Shown: positions 32,748 to 42,248, counted from the first letter of the stretch. The stretch: 64,000 nucleotides of DNA from Arthrobacter sp. ISL-72 (GCF_018613755.1 NZ_JAGGPP010000004.1:310001-374000); one strand, 5' to 3'. Made by a program: numbers and translations. Notes: a model not told the origin generated them from the letters alone.

Positions 32748-33947
32748 ATGAGCAACGCTGCTGACATTCCCGCCGTGTCCGACCCCTCCGATGTCCTGGC
32801 CCTGGACGCCCTGCTGACTCCCGGGGAGCTGGCGGTCCGGGAGCGGATCCGCGACTTCACCGAGCAGCGGATCAAACCGGGCATTGCCCGCTGGTACGAG
32901 GACGCCACTTTTCCGTTGGACCTCGCCCCGGAGCTCGGCGAACTGGGTGTCCTCGGCATGCATCTGGACGGTTACCGCTGCCCGGGACGCTCCGCCGTGG
33001 AGTACGGCCTGGCCGCGATGGAGCTGGAGGCCGGTGACTCAGGGATCCGCACCTTCGTGTCCGTGCAGGGGTCCCTGGCCATGACCGCGATCCACAGGTG
33101 GGGTTCCGAAGACCAGAAGCAGGAGTGGCTGCCCCGGATGGCTGCCGGTGAGGTGATCGGCTGCTTCGCCCTGACCGAGCCCGACGCAGGGTCGGATCCG
33201 TCCGCCATGACCACGGTCGCCCGCCGGGATGGTTCCGGGGATGACGCAGGATGGGTGCTTGACGGCGCCAAGCGCTGGATCGGGCTCGCGTCCGTCGCCG
33301 GAGTAATGGTGGTGTGGGCAATGACGGACGACGGCGTGCGCGGCTTCCTGGTGCCGGCCGGAACTGCCGGGGTCACTGCGACGCCGATCACCCGGAAGCT
33401 CTCCATGCGCGCCTCGATCCAGTGCGACATCGCGTTCGACGGCGTACAGCTGGGACCCGAGGCCCTGCTGCCCGGCGCCCTGGGCCTCCGCGGTCCGTTC
33501 ACCTGCCTCAACGAGGCGCGGTACGGGATCGCCTGGGGTGCCATGGGTGCCGCCCGCGATTCGTATGAGGCCGCCCTGAAGTATTCCCAGGACCGGCTCC
33601 AGTTCGGCAGGCCGCTGGCCGGGTACCAGCTCACGCAGGAGAAGCTGGTGAACATGCTGCTGGAGATCCAGAAAGGCACTATGCTGGCGCTCCACCTGGG
33701 CCGACTCAAGGACGCAGGCACCCTGCGGCCGGAGCAGATCTCCTTCGGCAAGCTGAACAACGTCCGCGAAGCGCTGGCCATTGCCCGCGAGGCCCGGTCC
33801 ATCCTGGGCGGCAACGGGATCACGCTGGACTACTCCCCGCTGCGGCACGCCGCGAACCTCGAATCGGTGCGCACCTACGAGGGCACCGACGAGGTCCACA
33901 CCCTCATCCTCGGCCAGCACATCACCGGGATCGGCGCCTTCCGCTGA
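32748..33947 (+). CDS. Acyl-CoA dehydrogenase (glutaryl-CoA dehydrogenase-like)
   Basis: The 399-residue flavoprotein has the FAD/substrate segment CFALTEPDAGSDPSAM, WIGLASVAG, QFGRPLAGYQLTQ, and catalytic Glu378 in RTYEGTDEVHTL. The pattern matches glutaryl-CoA dehydrogenase and related decarboxylating enzymes, which oxidise acyl-CoA with electron-transfer flavoprotein. It follows the permease by 22 bases and is probably cotranscribed. A link to lysine or polyamine breakdown is possible and would suit the upstream transporter. Confidence 0.85.
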   Translation: MSNAADIPAVSDPSDVLALDALLTPGELAVRERIRDFTEQRIKPGIARWYEDATFPLDLAPELGELGVLGMHLDGYRCPGRSAVEYGLAAMELEAGDSGIRTFVSVQGSLAMTAIHRWGSEDQKQEWLPRMAAGEVIGCFALTEPDAGSDPSAMTTVARRDGSGDDAGWVLDGAKRWIGLASVAGVMVVWAMTDDGVRGFLVPAGTAGVTATPITRKLSMRASIQCDIAFDGVQLGPEALLPGALGLRGPFTCLNEARYGIAWGAMGAARDSYEAALKYSQDRLQFGRPLAGYQLTQEKLVNMLLEIQKGTMLALHLGRLKDAGTLRPEQISFGKLNNVREALAIAREARSILGGNGITLDYSPLRHAANLESVRTYEGTDEVHTLILGQHITGIGAFR

Positions 33948-33972
33948 CCCCGGCACGCCTGCGTCAAGGGAA

Positions 33973-34719
33973 CTACGCCGAGAAGCCGCCATCGGCCTTG
34001 ATCAGCTGCCCGGAGACCCAGCGGCCCTCCGGCGATAGCAGGAAAGCCACGGTTCCCGCCACATCCGCCGGGGTTCCAAGCCGGCCGCCGGGCTGGCGGC
34101 GGGTGAGGTCCTCGCGCAGCTGCTCGTCCATCCACCCCGTGTCCACCGGCCCGGGGTTCAACACATTGGCCGTGATTCCGGCCGGTCCCAGCTCCCTCGC
34201 CGCGGCAATGACTGTCCGGTCCAGCGCCCCCTTGGACGCACCGTAGGGCAGGTTGAACGCAGTGTGGTCACTGGTCAGCGCGACGATCGCGCCGCCGCCG
34301 GGCCCTGCCTGCCGCGCAAAGGCCGCGATCAGCTGCCAGCTCGCCCGGGTGTTCACTGCAAAGTGGCGTTCCCAGCTCGCCAGCGTGGTGTCCAGGACGC
34401 CGGAGTCCACGGATTCCGCGTGGCTGAGCACCAGCCCCTGCAACGTCCCGGCCCGCTCCGCCGCGTCGGCCATGAGCCGGTCCACGGCCAGCGGATCCTC
34501 CAGGTCCGCCGGCAGGGCGATGACGCGTGCGCCGGTCGCCGCCAGCTCGGCCGCCAGGCGCCCGACGTCGTCCGGCTGGACTCCCCAGGGCATCCGCGAA
34601 TCGTATTCCTGCCAGTACGTCAGCACGAGGTCCCAGCCGTCCGCGGCCAGGCGCCGGGCGATGCCGGCACCGATGCCGGCGAGGCGGCCCGCCCCGGTGA
34701 CCAATGCTGTCCGGCTCAT
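33973..34719 (-). CDS. Short-chain dehydrogenase/reductase
   Basis: The 248-residue protein has an N-terminal Rossmann motif that deviates from the usual TGxxxGIG by an insertion (TGAGRLAGIGAGIA). The catalytic Tyr and Lys are in PYGASKGALD, with NPGPVDTGWM and a C-terminal SGQLIKADGGF. The active-site Ser (ALTSDHTAF) is present. It uses NAD(P)(H); the substrate is unknown. Its ATG overlaps the preceding GT87 stop by four bases. Confidence 0.9.
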   Translation of the reverse strand: MSRTALVTGAGRLAGIGAGIARRLAADGWDLVLTYWQEYDSRMPWGVQPDDVGRLAAELAATGARVIALPADLEDPLAVDRLMADAAERAGTLQGLVLSHAESVDSGVLDTTLASWERHFAVNTRASWQLIAAFARQAGPGGGAIVALTSDHTAFNLPYGASKGALDRTVIAAARELGPAGITANVLNPGPVDTGWMDEQLREDLTRRQPGGRLGTPADVAGTVAFLLSPEGRWVSGQLIKADGGFSA

Positions 34720-36098
34720 GCGGGAGCCTCAGCCAGCGAGCCCCGGCGGAGCACCACCAGCCAGCACGCCAGGACGGCTACGGCGCAGAACACACCCGCG
34801 CTGGAGGCCATCAGCCAGGGCTCCGGCACCTGAAAGTCCAGGTTCTCCGCTCCCAACGCCTTGCCGATGGTTTTCGGGGAAAAGAAGAACACCATGATCG
34901 ATGCTCCCAGCACCCCGCCCAGGAGCCAGCGGGTGGCACGGTGGCGGTGCGGCGTTTCGCGAAGCGTCCAGGCGAAGGCCGGCAGGACCGCCGCCATCCA
35001 GACCCAGTGGTGGGACCAGGAAACTGGGCTGATGAGCAGCATGGTGAGGGCCGTCGCCGAAATGGCCACCACGCGGGCGCCCTGGTCGCTGGCGGCTTTG
35101 ATGACCGCGGCGCCCATGCAAACCACCAGCAGGCTCAGCAGGAGCCACGGGACGGTGACGGCGGCTTCAGGAACGCCGAAGTGCAGCAGGGCGCCTTTGA
35201 TGGAGAGGTTGTCCACATAGCCCGCCCCGCCGATCCTTGACGTGTCCGGCAGGATCTCCAGCCAGAACCGGAGCGTTTCCGCGGGCCGGACCAGCCAGCC
35301 CAGCAGCACGGTGAAAGCGAACCCCGCGGACATGTTGGCGAGTCCGCGCCAGTCCTTGCGCACCAGGAAGTACAGCCCGAAGACCAGAGGCGTGAGCTTG
35401 ATGCCGGCGGCCACGCCCACCAGGAATCCGCGCCCGGGAAGGCCCCGGGTCCAGCGGTGGTTCCTGGCCAGGAGGTCGGCTGCCATGAGCCCCATCAGCA
35501 GGATGTTGATCTGGCCGAACGCCAGCGTCTCGCGCCACGGGCCCAGGTTGATGACGGCCAGCAGCAGGATCACTGCGCCCCAGCGGTTCCGCATCGCTTT
35601 GAACCCGGCGCCTCCGAAGACGCCGCGCCAGTCTTGCTTACCGCTCCAGTACCGCACTCCGCGCACGGCGACCCAGGCCGCAACCGCGGCACCTGCAGCA
35701 TTGAAGAGCATCAGGGCCGACTCCTCCGGCAACCTGGCCAGCAGGCTGAACAGCATCGCGGCGAACGGCGGGTACGTGAACGGCAACTCCGGACCTCCTG
35801 CCCAGCCCACCGTCTTGCTGTAAAGGTTCGACGGCGCTGCACCGGCTTCGTTGAGGATCTTGCCGCCGTGCCAATAGACGCTGAAGTCCAGGCCCTGCTC
35901 ACCCCAGGCGTCGAGCCGGGAGGACATAAAGACGGCGGCGGCGAGCAACGCGAACAACGTCACCAGCTCGCCGGGAATAGCCAGCGCCAGCCGGCTCCGG
36001 TACCAGGGCGCAGCGGACCCCGCGGATGGCCGTGCCGCCTTGCCGGTGCCAGCCCGGTTTTCGGCGTCGAGTTTCTTTTCGGCGTCGAGCAGTGCCAT
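34716..36098 (-). CDS. GT87-family polyprenyl-phosphate-dependent mannosyltransferase
   Basis: The 460-residue protein has about 10-12 membrane helices and the GT-C features of GT87 (PimE-like) enzymes: LDFSVYWHGGKIL near the start (acidic catalytic loop), PFTYPPFAAMLFS, FGQINILLMGL, GIKLTPLVFGLYFLVR, and SPVSWSHHWVW. Such enzymes transfer mannose from polyprenyl phosphate to envelope lipids or glycans on the outer face. ATG 36098 is preceded by GGGGAA. A close paralogue lies at 38295-39563. Confidence 0.87.
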   Translation of the reverse strand: MALLDAEKKLDAENRAGTGKAARPSAGSAAPWYRSRLALAIPGELVTLFALLAAAVFMSSRLDAWGEQGLDFSVYWHGGKILNEAGAAPSNLYSKTVGWAGGPELPFTYPPFAAMLFSLLARLPEESALMLFNAAGAAVAAWVAVRGVRYWSGKQDWRGVFGGAGFKAMRNRWGAVILLLAVINLGPWRETLAFGQINILLMGLMAADLLARNHRWTRGLPGRGFLVGVAAGIKLTPLVFGLYFLVRKDWRGLANMSAGFAFTVLLGWLVRPAETLRFWLEILPDTSRIGGAGYVDNLSIKGALLHFGVPEAAVTVPWLLLSLLVVCMGAAVIKAASDQGARVVAISATALTMLLISPVSWSHHWVWMAAVLPAFAWTLRETPHRHRATRWLLGGVLGASIMVFFFSPKTIGKALGAENLDFQVPEPWLMASSAGVFCAVAVLACWLVVLRRGSLAEAPA

Positions 36099-36244
36099 CC
36101 CGTTTCCCCAAACTTTTTTCGTGCAGAGCGGCGCCACTGCAGGCGCGGTGCGCGCTATCGCGATGTTGTGCCGGCGGCCCGCGCCGGATCGGGCGCGTCG
36201 TTCTCACATCCTACTGACCCCGACGCCGTGTCCCGTGCTGCGGG

Positions 36245-36300
36245 GCTCCGGCGTGGCATCGCGGCTCCGACGTGGCATCACCGGCTCGGGCGTGGCAGGC
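36245..36300. repeat. Three imperfect ~19-bp tandem repeats
   Basis: Units beginning GCTCCGGCGTGGCATC, GCTCCGACGTGGCATC and GCTCGGGCGTGGCAGG follow each other between the MFS gene 3' end and the GT87 gene. The 229-bp gap holds no gene. Confidence 0.6.
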
Positions 36301-36327
36301 GGGCGGGGAACCAGCCCGGCCGTGCAC

Positions 36328-37695
36328 TCAGCCTTCCGCGGCCTTGGCCTCCACCAGTACGGGTTCGCGCGCGCCGGCGTCCTTGCGGATGGTGGCGCTG
36401 ATCACGGCGGCAATGGTGCACATGGCGGCTGCCCCGAACCAGGCATAGGTGTACTGGCCGGTGGCGTCACGGATGGCCCCGGCGGTCAGGGCTGCGGCGG
36501 CTGCACCGAGCTGGTGGGCGGCGAACACCCAGCCGAACACCACGCTGCCGTCGGCACCGAACACCTGGCGGCAGATGGCGGCGGTAGGCGGAACGGTGGC
36601 CACCCAGTCCAGTCCGTAGATCACCACGAACACGATCATGCTGGGCTGGACCGTGGCGCTCAGCAGGAGCGGCAGCACCAGGAGCCCGATGCCGCGGAAC
36701 TGGTAGTACACCGCCAGGAGGATCCGCGGGTTGAAGCGGTCCGTGAGCCAGCCGGACGCGATGGTGCCTACGATGTCGAAGATCCCGACGACGGCGAGCA
36801 GGCCCGCCGCGGTGGTTTCGGGCATTCCGTGGTCGTGCGCGGACGGGATGAAGTGGGTGCCGATGAGTCCGTTGGTGGTGGCACCGCAGATCGCGAAGCC
36901 CGCCACCAGCGCCCAGAAAGTCCGGACTTTGCTGGCCCGCTTGAGCACCTGGAGGGCCCGGACGGCGGCGTTCCCGCCTAGCGCTGCTGACGGGGCCGTC
37001 GACGGCGCAGCTGACGGAGAAGGTGAAGGGGCGGTCCCGGGGGCCGGTTCGGCCGGGGCATCGGCGCCGTAGGCCAGCACGCCGGCGTCGGCGGGCGAGT
37101 TCTTGAGGAATTTGAGCACCATCGGCACCACGGCCAGCGCGCCGGCGGCGATAAGGAGGGATGCTTGCCGCCAGCCGGGATCCTGGGCAAGCATGGCGAT
37201 GAAGGGCAGGAAGACCAGCTGTCCGGCGGCACTCCCGGCCGTCAGGATGCCGATCACCAGGCCGCGGCTCTTGGTGAACCAGGTGTTGGCGATGGTGGCG
37301 GCGAACACCAGTGCCATGGATCCTGTGCCCAGTCCGATCAGTAAACCCCAGGTCAGCAGGATCTGCCACGACTGGTTCACCAGGACGGTCAGGGCACTGC
37401 CGGCGCCGATCAGGACCAGCGCCACGGACGTCACGGCGCGGATGCCGAACCGTTCCATCAGGGCTGCAGCGAACGGTGCGGTGAGGCCGAAGAGCACCAG
37501 GTTGATGCTGACGGCCGCGGACAGCACGGTGGTGGACCAGCCGAATTCGTCCTGCAGCGGCACCATCAGCACGCCCGGCGCCGCTCGGAAACCGGCGGCT
37601 CCCACCAGGGCCAGGAACGCGACGGCGGCGACGATCCATGCCGGATGGATCCGTTTCCTGCGTACGGGAGGCAGGGTGGTCTGGGGAACGCTCAT
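36328..37695 (-). CDS. MFS transporter (monocarboxylate/oxalate-formate type)
   Basis: The 455-residue protein has 12 predicted helices with a Pro/Ser/Ala-rich central loop (~215-240). GFRAAPGVLMVPLQDEFGW in helix 1 and TANTWF...RGLVIGILTAG in helix 5 match the OFA/MCT-like MFS branch. It overlaps the HxlR regulator gene by four bases, so the regulator probably controls this exporter or importer. The substrate is unknown. Confidence 0.87.
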   Translation of the reverse strand: MSVPQTTLPPVRRKRIHPAWIVAAVAFLALVGAAGFRAAPGVLMVPLQDEFGWSTTVLSAAVSINLVLFGLTAPFAAALMERFGIRAVTSVALVLIGAGSALTVLVNQSWQILLTWGLLIGLGTGSMALVFAATIANTWFTKSRGLVIGILTAGSAAGQLVFLPFIAMLAQDPGWRQASLLIAAGALAVVPMVLKFLKNSPADAGVLAYGADAPAEPAPGTAPSPSPSAAPSTAPSAALGGNAAVRALQVLKRASKVRTFWALVAGFAICGATTNGLIGTHFIPSAHDHGMPETTAAGLLAVVGIFDIVGTIASGWLTDRFNPRILLAVYYQFRGIGLLVLPLLLSATVQPSMIVFVVIYGLDWVATVPPTAAICRQVFGADGSVVFGWVFAAHQLGAAAAALTAGAIRDATGQYTYAWFGAAAMCTIAAVISATIRKDAGAREPVLVEAKAAEG

Positions 37696-38231
37696 GCTGC
37701 GGGTCCGTTCTGTGAAGCGGAGTTCTGGGATGCGGAGTTATGCGGGGCGGCAGTGGCCAGCCGGACGGGCTCCGGCGTGCGAGTAAGGCTGTGCCAGCTG
37801 GTGTTGTCCGCGGTGAGCCGCTCACCGCAGGCCGTGCAGGAGTCCGCGGACGACGTCCGCTGCCCGCAGGTGGAGTGGATCACGAACATGTGCGCCTGTT
37901 CGGACGGGGCGGGGAGGTGCTTTTCGGCCCAGATCACGACGGCGTTGAGCACCGGCAGCGCATCCTCGCCTTTGCCGGTGAGCACGTACTCCTGGCGGGT
38001 GCGTCCGCCGTCGTCGTACGGTTTCCGCTCCAGAAGCCCGGCATCCACGAGGCCTGCCAGGCGTTTGGTGAGCACGGAGTCGGCAACCATCAGGCGATTC
38101 TTCATGGCATCGAAGCGGCCGTTGCCGAAGAACACCTCACGGAGCACCAGCATGCTCCAGGGGTCGCCGAGGATGTCCAGGCCGCGGGCCATGGCGCAGG
38201 TGCGTTGGGACCAGTCGGAGCGGAGTGCCAT
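37692..38231 (-). CDS. HxlR-family transcriptional regulator with C-terminal Cys motif
   Basis: The 179-residue protein has a winged helix typical of HxlR: CAMARGLDILGDPWSMLVLR, RFDAMKNRL, VLTKRLAGLVDAGLLER, and a YVLTGKG wing. The extra C-terminal region has Cys in STCGQR and SCTACGERL, a possible zinc site or redox switch, followed by an SQNSASQN tail. ATG 38231 is the family-consistent start. It is translationally coupled to the MFS transporter gene. Confidence 0.85.
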   Translation of the reverse strand: MALRSDWSQRTCAMARGLDILGDPWSMLVLREVFFGNGRFDAMKNRLMVADSVLTKRLAGLVDAGLLERKPYDDGGRTRQEYVLTGKGEDALPVLNAVVIWAEKHLPAPSEQAHMFVIHSTCGQRTSSADSCTACGERLTADNTSWHSLTRTPEPVRLATAAPHNSASQNSASQNGPAA

Positions 38232-38294
38232 GCAGGAAACCGTAGCTGACTTTCTTGAAGAAAGCCACACTCCCGGGAAAGCTGCCGGCCGCGT

Positions 38295-39563
38295 TTAGCG
38301 GAGGGTGGCCCTCGAGGGGCGGTATGCCAAAGCCCAGTACACCAGCATCGCGATCCCGCAGACAACGCCCAGGCTGGACACTGTGAGTTGCCACTGGGTC
38401 TGCGGGTCCTTGCCCCATTCGTTGGCGCCGGCCATCATCGCCAGGTACTTCGGCGTGAGGTAGAACGCCACCACCGAGGCGGCCACAATGACCCAGCCGG
38501 CCAGCCGCATCTTCCCGTCCCGCGAGGGAACCCGGTGCAGCGCAAAGGCCATGGACGGCAGGGCCACGGCCATCCACACCCAGTGGTGGGACCAGGAGAC
38601 CGGGCTGATCAGCAGCATCAGCACGGCGGTGGCGGACACTGCCACGAAGTTTTCGTCCGCGTCCACGGCCCATTTGATGACCAGCGCGGCCACGGCCGCC
38701 ACGGCCAGCGAGAGGACCAGCCACAAAATGCTGGTGAGTCCGGAATCGGGCAGCCCCGCATGGAGCAGCAGGCCCTTGACGGACAGGTTGTCCACGTAGC
38801 CGGGACCGCCGATCCTGCTGGTGTCCGGAAGGATTTTGGTCCAGAACGTTTGCGAGGCGTGCGGCAGCAGGGCCCAGGACAGTGCAATGGAGCCGAAGAA
38901 GCCGGCCGCCATCCAGCCGAGCGCTTTGAAGTCCCGGCGCACCAGGAAGTACAGGCCAAACGCCAGCGGGGTGAGCTTGATCCCCGCCGCCAGGCCGATC
39001 AGCAGGCCCGCAGGCCACCGGAGCTCCCCCGCCCGCGACTTCCCGTAAAGGGCGAAGTCCGCAAGGATCAGGCCCATCAGGATGATGTTGATCTGGCCGA
39101 AGTCGAACGTGTCGCGCCAGGGACCCAGCAGCAGGATCGCCGCCGTTCCTGCAAGCGCCACGGCCCGGAACCGCCAGTCGGCGAAGGCATCCTTCCAGCG
39201 GCGCAGCCCGAAGTAGTGCCGCGCCAGCCACGCCGACACGACGGCGGCGCCCGCCAGCGCCGTCGTGATGAAGATGAGGCTGCTCGCGCCGATGCTGAGG
39301 GTCGCCAGCAGGGCAAACAGCAGCGCGGCGAACGGCGGGTACGTGAACGGCAGGCCGTCCCGCGGCGCATACAGCTCGTTGACGCCGGTCTCGCCGGTCT
39401 GGAGGACGCGGGTGCCGCCGTAGTAATACACCTCGAAGTCGTTCATCAGCGGGATGTACGACGAGTAGAGGACCACAAGGGCGACGACGACGGCGGCAGC
39501 ACCGGCCGCCGTCGCGAACCGGCCCCGCGTGCTGGGCGAGATGTCCTGAAGCGAGATGGCCAC
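38295..39563 (-). CDS. GT87-family mannosyltransferase (paralogue)
   Basis: The 422-residue multi-pass protein is clearly paralogous to the one at 34716. Shared blocks include FEVYYYGGTRVL, PFTYPPFAALLF, FGQINIILMGLIL, GIKLTPLAFGLYFLVRR, DTSRIGGPGYVDNLSVKGLL and SPVSWSHHWVW. It lies directly before metB on the minus strand, six bases apart, so they may be cotranscribed. It probably mannosylates an envelope lipid or glycan. Confidence 0.87.
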   Translation of the reverse strand: MAISLQDISPSTRGRFATAAGAAAVVVALVVLYSSYIPLMNDFEVYYYGGTRVLQTGETGVNELYAPRDGLPFTYPPFAALLFALLATLSIGASSLIFITTALAGAAVVSAWLARHYFGLRRWKDAFADWRFRAVALAGTAAILLLGPWRDTFDFGQINIILMGLILADFALYGKSRAGELRWPAGLLIGLAAGIKLTPLAFGLYFLVRRDFKALGWMAAGFFGSIALSWALLPHASQTFWTKILPDTSRIGGPGYVDNLSVKGLLLHAGLPDSGLTSILWLVLSLAVAAVAALVIKWAVDADENFVAVSATAVLMLLISPVSWSHHWVWMAVALPSMAFALHRVPSRDGKMRLAGWVIVAASVVAFYLTPKYLAMMAGANEWGKDPQTQWQLTVSSLGVVCGIAMLVYWALAYRPSRATLR

Positions 39564-39569
39564 CGGCTG

Positions 39570-40757
39570 CTAGCTGCCCGTCCCGATGAAGGTGAAGGCA
39601 TGCTCGAGGTCGGCGATCAGGTCCTCAACGTCCTCGATGCCGCAGGAGAGCCGGATGAGGTTGACGGGAACGGCCAGCTCGGTTCCCTTGACGGAGGCGT
39701 GCGTCATCTCCGACGGGTAGTTCATCAGCGATTCGATGCCGCCGAGGGATTCGGCCAGGGTGAACACCGAGGTGTTTTCCGCGACGGTGCGGGCAGCGGC
39801 TTCGCCGCCCTTGAACTGCACCGAGATCATGCCGCCGAACTTCTTCATCTGCTTTTTCGCAAGGTCGTGGCCCGGGTGCGACGGAAGGCCCGGGTAGAGC
39901 ACGGCTTCCACCTCGGGGCGTTCCAGCAGCCATTCGGCCACCGCCTGGGCGTTGTCGCTGTGCCGGTCCATCCGGACGCCGAGGGTCTTGAGGCCGCGGG
40001 TGGTGAGGAAGGCGTCCATCGGGCCGGACACGGCGCCGACGGCGAACTGGACGAAGCCGATCTTCTCCGCGAGCTCCGGGTCATTGACCACAAGCGCACC
40101 GCCGACGACGTCGGAGTGGCCGCCGATGTACTTGGTGGTTGAATGCACCACAATGTCGGCGCCAAGGGCCAGCGGCGTCTGCAGGTAAGGCGACGCGAAA
40201 GTGTTGTCGACGACCAGGAGGGCGCCGGCGTCGTGCGCCACCTTCGCGAGGGCCTCGATGTCGGTGATCTTCATCAGCGGGTTGGACGGAGTTTCCACCC
40301 AGACGAGGCGGGTCCTGCCGCCCTCGGGTCCGCCTGCGGCCACCGCCGCCGTGACGGCGTCCAGGTCCGCCATGTCCACGGGGGTGTTGCCGATGCCCCA
40401 GTCCCCCAGGACCCGGCTGATCAGCCGGTACGTGCCGCCGTAGGCGTCGTTGCCCAGCACGATGTGGTCCCCCGGCCGCGTGAGCGCGCGGATGAGGGAA
40501 TCCTCCGCGGCCAGGCCGGAGCTGAAGGAGTAGGCGTGGGAGCCGCCTTCGAGCGCAGCCAGCTGTTCCTGCAGGGCGTCGCGGGTGGGGTTTCCGCCGC
40601 GACCGTATTCATAGCCGTCGCGCAGCCCGCCGATCCCGTCCTGCGCATAGGTGGAGCTGAAGTGTAGCGGCGGCACCACGGCACCGGTGCGCGGCTCGAA
40701 GGCCTGGCCGGAGTGGACGGCGCGGGTGTTGAAACCTTGGTTTTCAGAGACAGACAT
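39570..40757 (-). CDS. metB: Cystathionine gamma-synthase/lyase family PLP enzyme
   Basis: The 395-residue fold-type-I PLP enzyme has YGRGGNPTRDALQEQLA and the PLP-binding Lys209 in HSTTKYIGGHSD, with ETPSNP and the final SLMNYPSEMTHA...RLSCGIEDVEDL. ATG 40757 follows AAGGAA. MetB forms cystathionine from an activated homoserine; CGL-type members run the reverse route. Its position 40 bases after cbs suggests transsulfuration between homocysteine and cysteine. The direction is not decidable from sequence alone. Confidence 0.9.
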   Translation of the reverse strand: MSVSENQGFNTRAVHSGQAFEPRTGAVVPPLHFSSTYAQDGIGGLRDGYEYGRGGNPTRDALQEQLAALEGGSHAYSFSSGLAAEDSLIRALTRPGDHIVLGNDAYGGTYRLISRVLGDWGIGNTPVDMADLDAVTAAVAAGGPEGGRTRLVWVETPSNPLMKITDIEALAKVAHDAGALLVVDNTFASPYLQTPLALGADIVVHSTTKYIGGHSDVVGGALVVNDPELAEKIGFVQFAVGAVSGPMDAFLTTRGLKTLGVRMDRHSDNAQAVAEWLLERPEVEAVLYPGLPSHPGHDLAKKQMKKFGGMISVQFKGGEAAARTVAENTSVFTLAESLGGIESLMNYPSEMTHASVKGTELAVPVNLIRLSCGIEDVEDLIADLEHAFTFIGTGS

Positions 40758-40796
40758 GAAGTTCCTTTCGGCTGCCGGTCGGGCTGGCAAACAGGA

Positions 40797-42182
40797 CTAG
40801 TGGCTGAGGTAGGCGAGGAGATCGTGGCGGGTGAGGATGCCCACCGGGGCGCCGACGAAGGTGACCATGACCGTGTCCACGTCGGAGAGCAGTTCGCGGG
40901 CCGCGGAGATCGTCTCCAGCGAACCGATCACGGGAAGCCGCTCCCCCATGTGTTCGGAAATCTTGTCCGTCAGCTTCGCCTCGCCGCGGAACAGCTTCGA
41001 GGTGAGGCTCCGTTCGTCCACCGCGCCCAGCACCTCGCCCATGACCACCGGCGGCTCCTGGGACAGCACCGGGATGTGGGAGACGCCGAATTCGTTCATG
41101 ATGTTGATGACGTCGCGGACGGTTTCGTTCGGGTGGATGTGCACCAGCTCCGGAAGTTCACCGGTCTTCGACTTCAGCACCTCGCCGACCGAGGACTCTT
41201 CGCCGCCGGACAGGAAGCCGTAGGACCGCATCCACTGGTCGTTGAAGATCTTGGCGAGGTAGCCGCGGCCTGAATCGGGCAGGATCACCACCACCACGGC
41301 CTCTTCAGGGAGGTCCCTGGCAACCTGCAGGGCAGCCACCACGGCCATGCCGGAGGATCCGCCCACCAGGAGGCCCTCCTCGCGGGCGAGCCTGCGCGTC
41401 ATCTCGAACGATTCGGCATCGCTGACGGCGATGACCTCGTCCGGGACGGCTTTGTCGTAGTTCGCGGGCCACATGTCCTCGCCGACGCCCTCGACGAAGT
41501 AGGGCCGGCCGGTGCCGCCTGAGTACACGGAGCCTTCCGGGTCGGCGCCGATGATCCGGACGCGGCCGCCGTCGGCCTCGGGACGGCCGGCGGACACTTC
41601 CTTCAGGTAGCGGCCGGTTCCCGTGATGGTGCCGCCGGTGCCGGCACCAATAACGCAGTGCGTGACCCGGCGGTCCGTGTCGTTCCAGATCTCGGGACCG
41701 GTGGACTCATAGTGGCTGCCTGGAGCCGCCGGGTTGGAGAACTGGTCAGGCTTGAAGGCGCCGGGGATTTCGGTGACCAGGCGGTCCGAAACGCCGTAGT
41801 AGCTTTGCGGGCTGTCCGGGGCGACGGACGTGGGGGTCACCACCACTTCGGCGCCGTATGCCTGCAGGACGGCACGCTTGTCCTCGCCCACCTTGTCCGG
41901 CACCACAAAAATGCACCGGTAGCCCTTCTGCTGGGCCACGAGGGCCAGTCCGACGCCGGTGTTCCCCGAGGTGGGTTCAACGATGGTTCCGCCGGGGAGC
42001 AGCTTGCCGTCCCGCTCCGCTTCCTCGATCATCTTCGCCGCGATGCGGTCCTTGATGGACCCGCCCGGGTTCAGGTATTCCACCTTGGCCAGGACCGTGG
42101 CTTTGATGCCGTCGGTTACGTGGTTGAGTTTGACGAGGGGCGTGTTGCCGATGAGGTCCAGGACGGACTGGGCGTACTTCAT
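40797..42182 (-). CDS. cbs: Cystathionine beta-synthase
   Basis: The 461-residue enzyme has a PLP catalytic domain (IGNTPLVKLN, Lys44 in GGSIKDRIA, EPTSGNTGVGLA, GAGTGGTITGTG, GSSGMAVVAA) and two C-terminal CBS domains (~330-461). It condenses serine with homocysteine to cystathionine. ATG 42182 is the family-typical start. It is upstream of metB in one operon. Confidence 0.92.
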   Translation of the reverse strand: MKYAQSVLDLIGNTPLVKLNHVTDGIKATVLAKVEYLNPGGSIKDRIAAKMIEEAERDGKLLPGGTIVEPTSGNTGVGLALVAQQKGYRCIFVVPDKVGEDKRAVLQAYGAEVVVTPTSVAPDSPQSYYGVSDRLVTEIPGAFKPDQFSNPAAPGSHYESTGPEIWNDTDRRVTHCVIGAGTGGTITGTGRYLKEVSAGRPEADGGRVRIIGADPEGSVYSGGTGRPYFVEGVGEDMWPANYDKAVPDEVIAVSDAESFEMTRRLAREEGLLVGGSSGMAVVAALQVARDLPEEAVVVVILPDSGRGYLAKIFNDQWMRSYGFLSGGEESSVGEVLKSKTGELPELVHIHPNETVRDVINIMNEFGVSHIPVLSQEPPVVMGEVLGAVDERSLTSKLFRGEAKLTDKISEHMGERLPVIGSLETISAARELLSDVDTVMVTFVGAPVGILTRHDLLAYLSH

Positions 42183-42248
42183 AGGTACAAAGTTACCGTC
42201 TCGGGCCTGCCCGCCCCGCTTCGGCACTGCTTCTTAGGCGCCGATTTC

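Noticed and set aside
38388..40142. Very long open frame on the plus strand across GT87 and metB
   Set aside because: It is antisense to two clear genes, has biased Arg/Gly/Gln composition and no motif; long antisense frames are expected at this GC.
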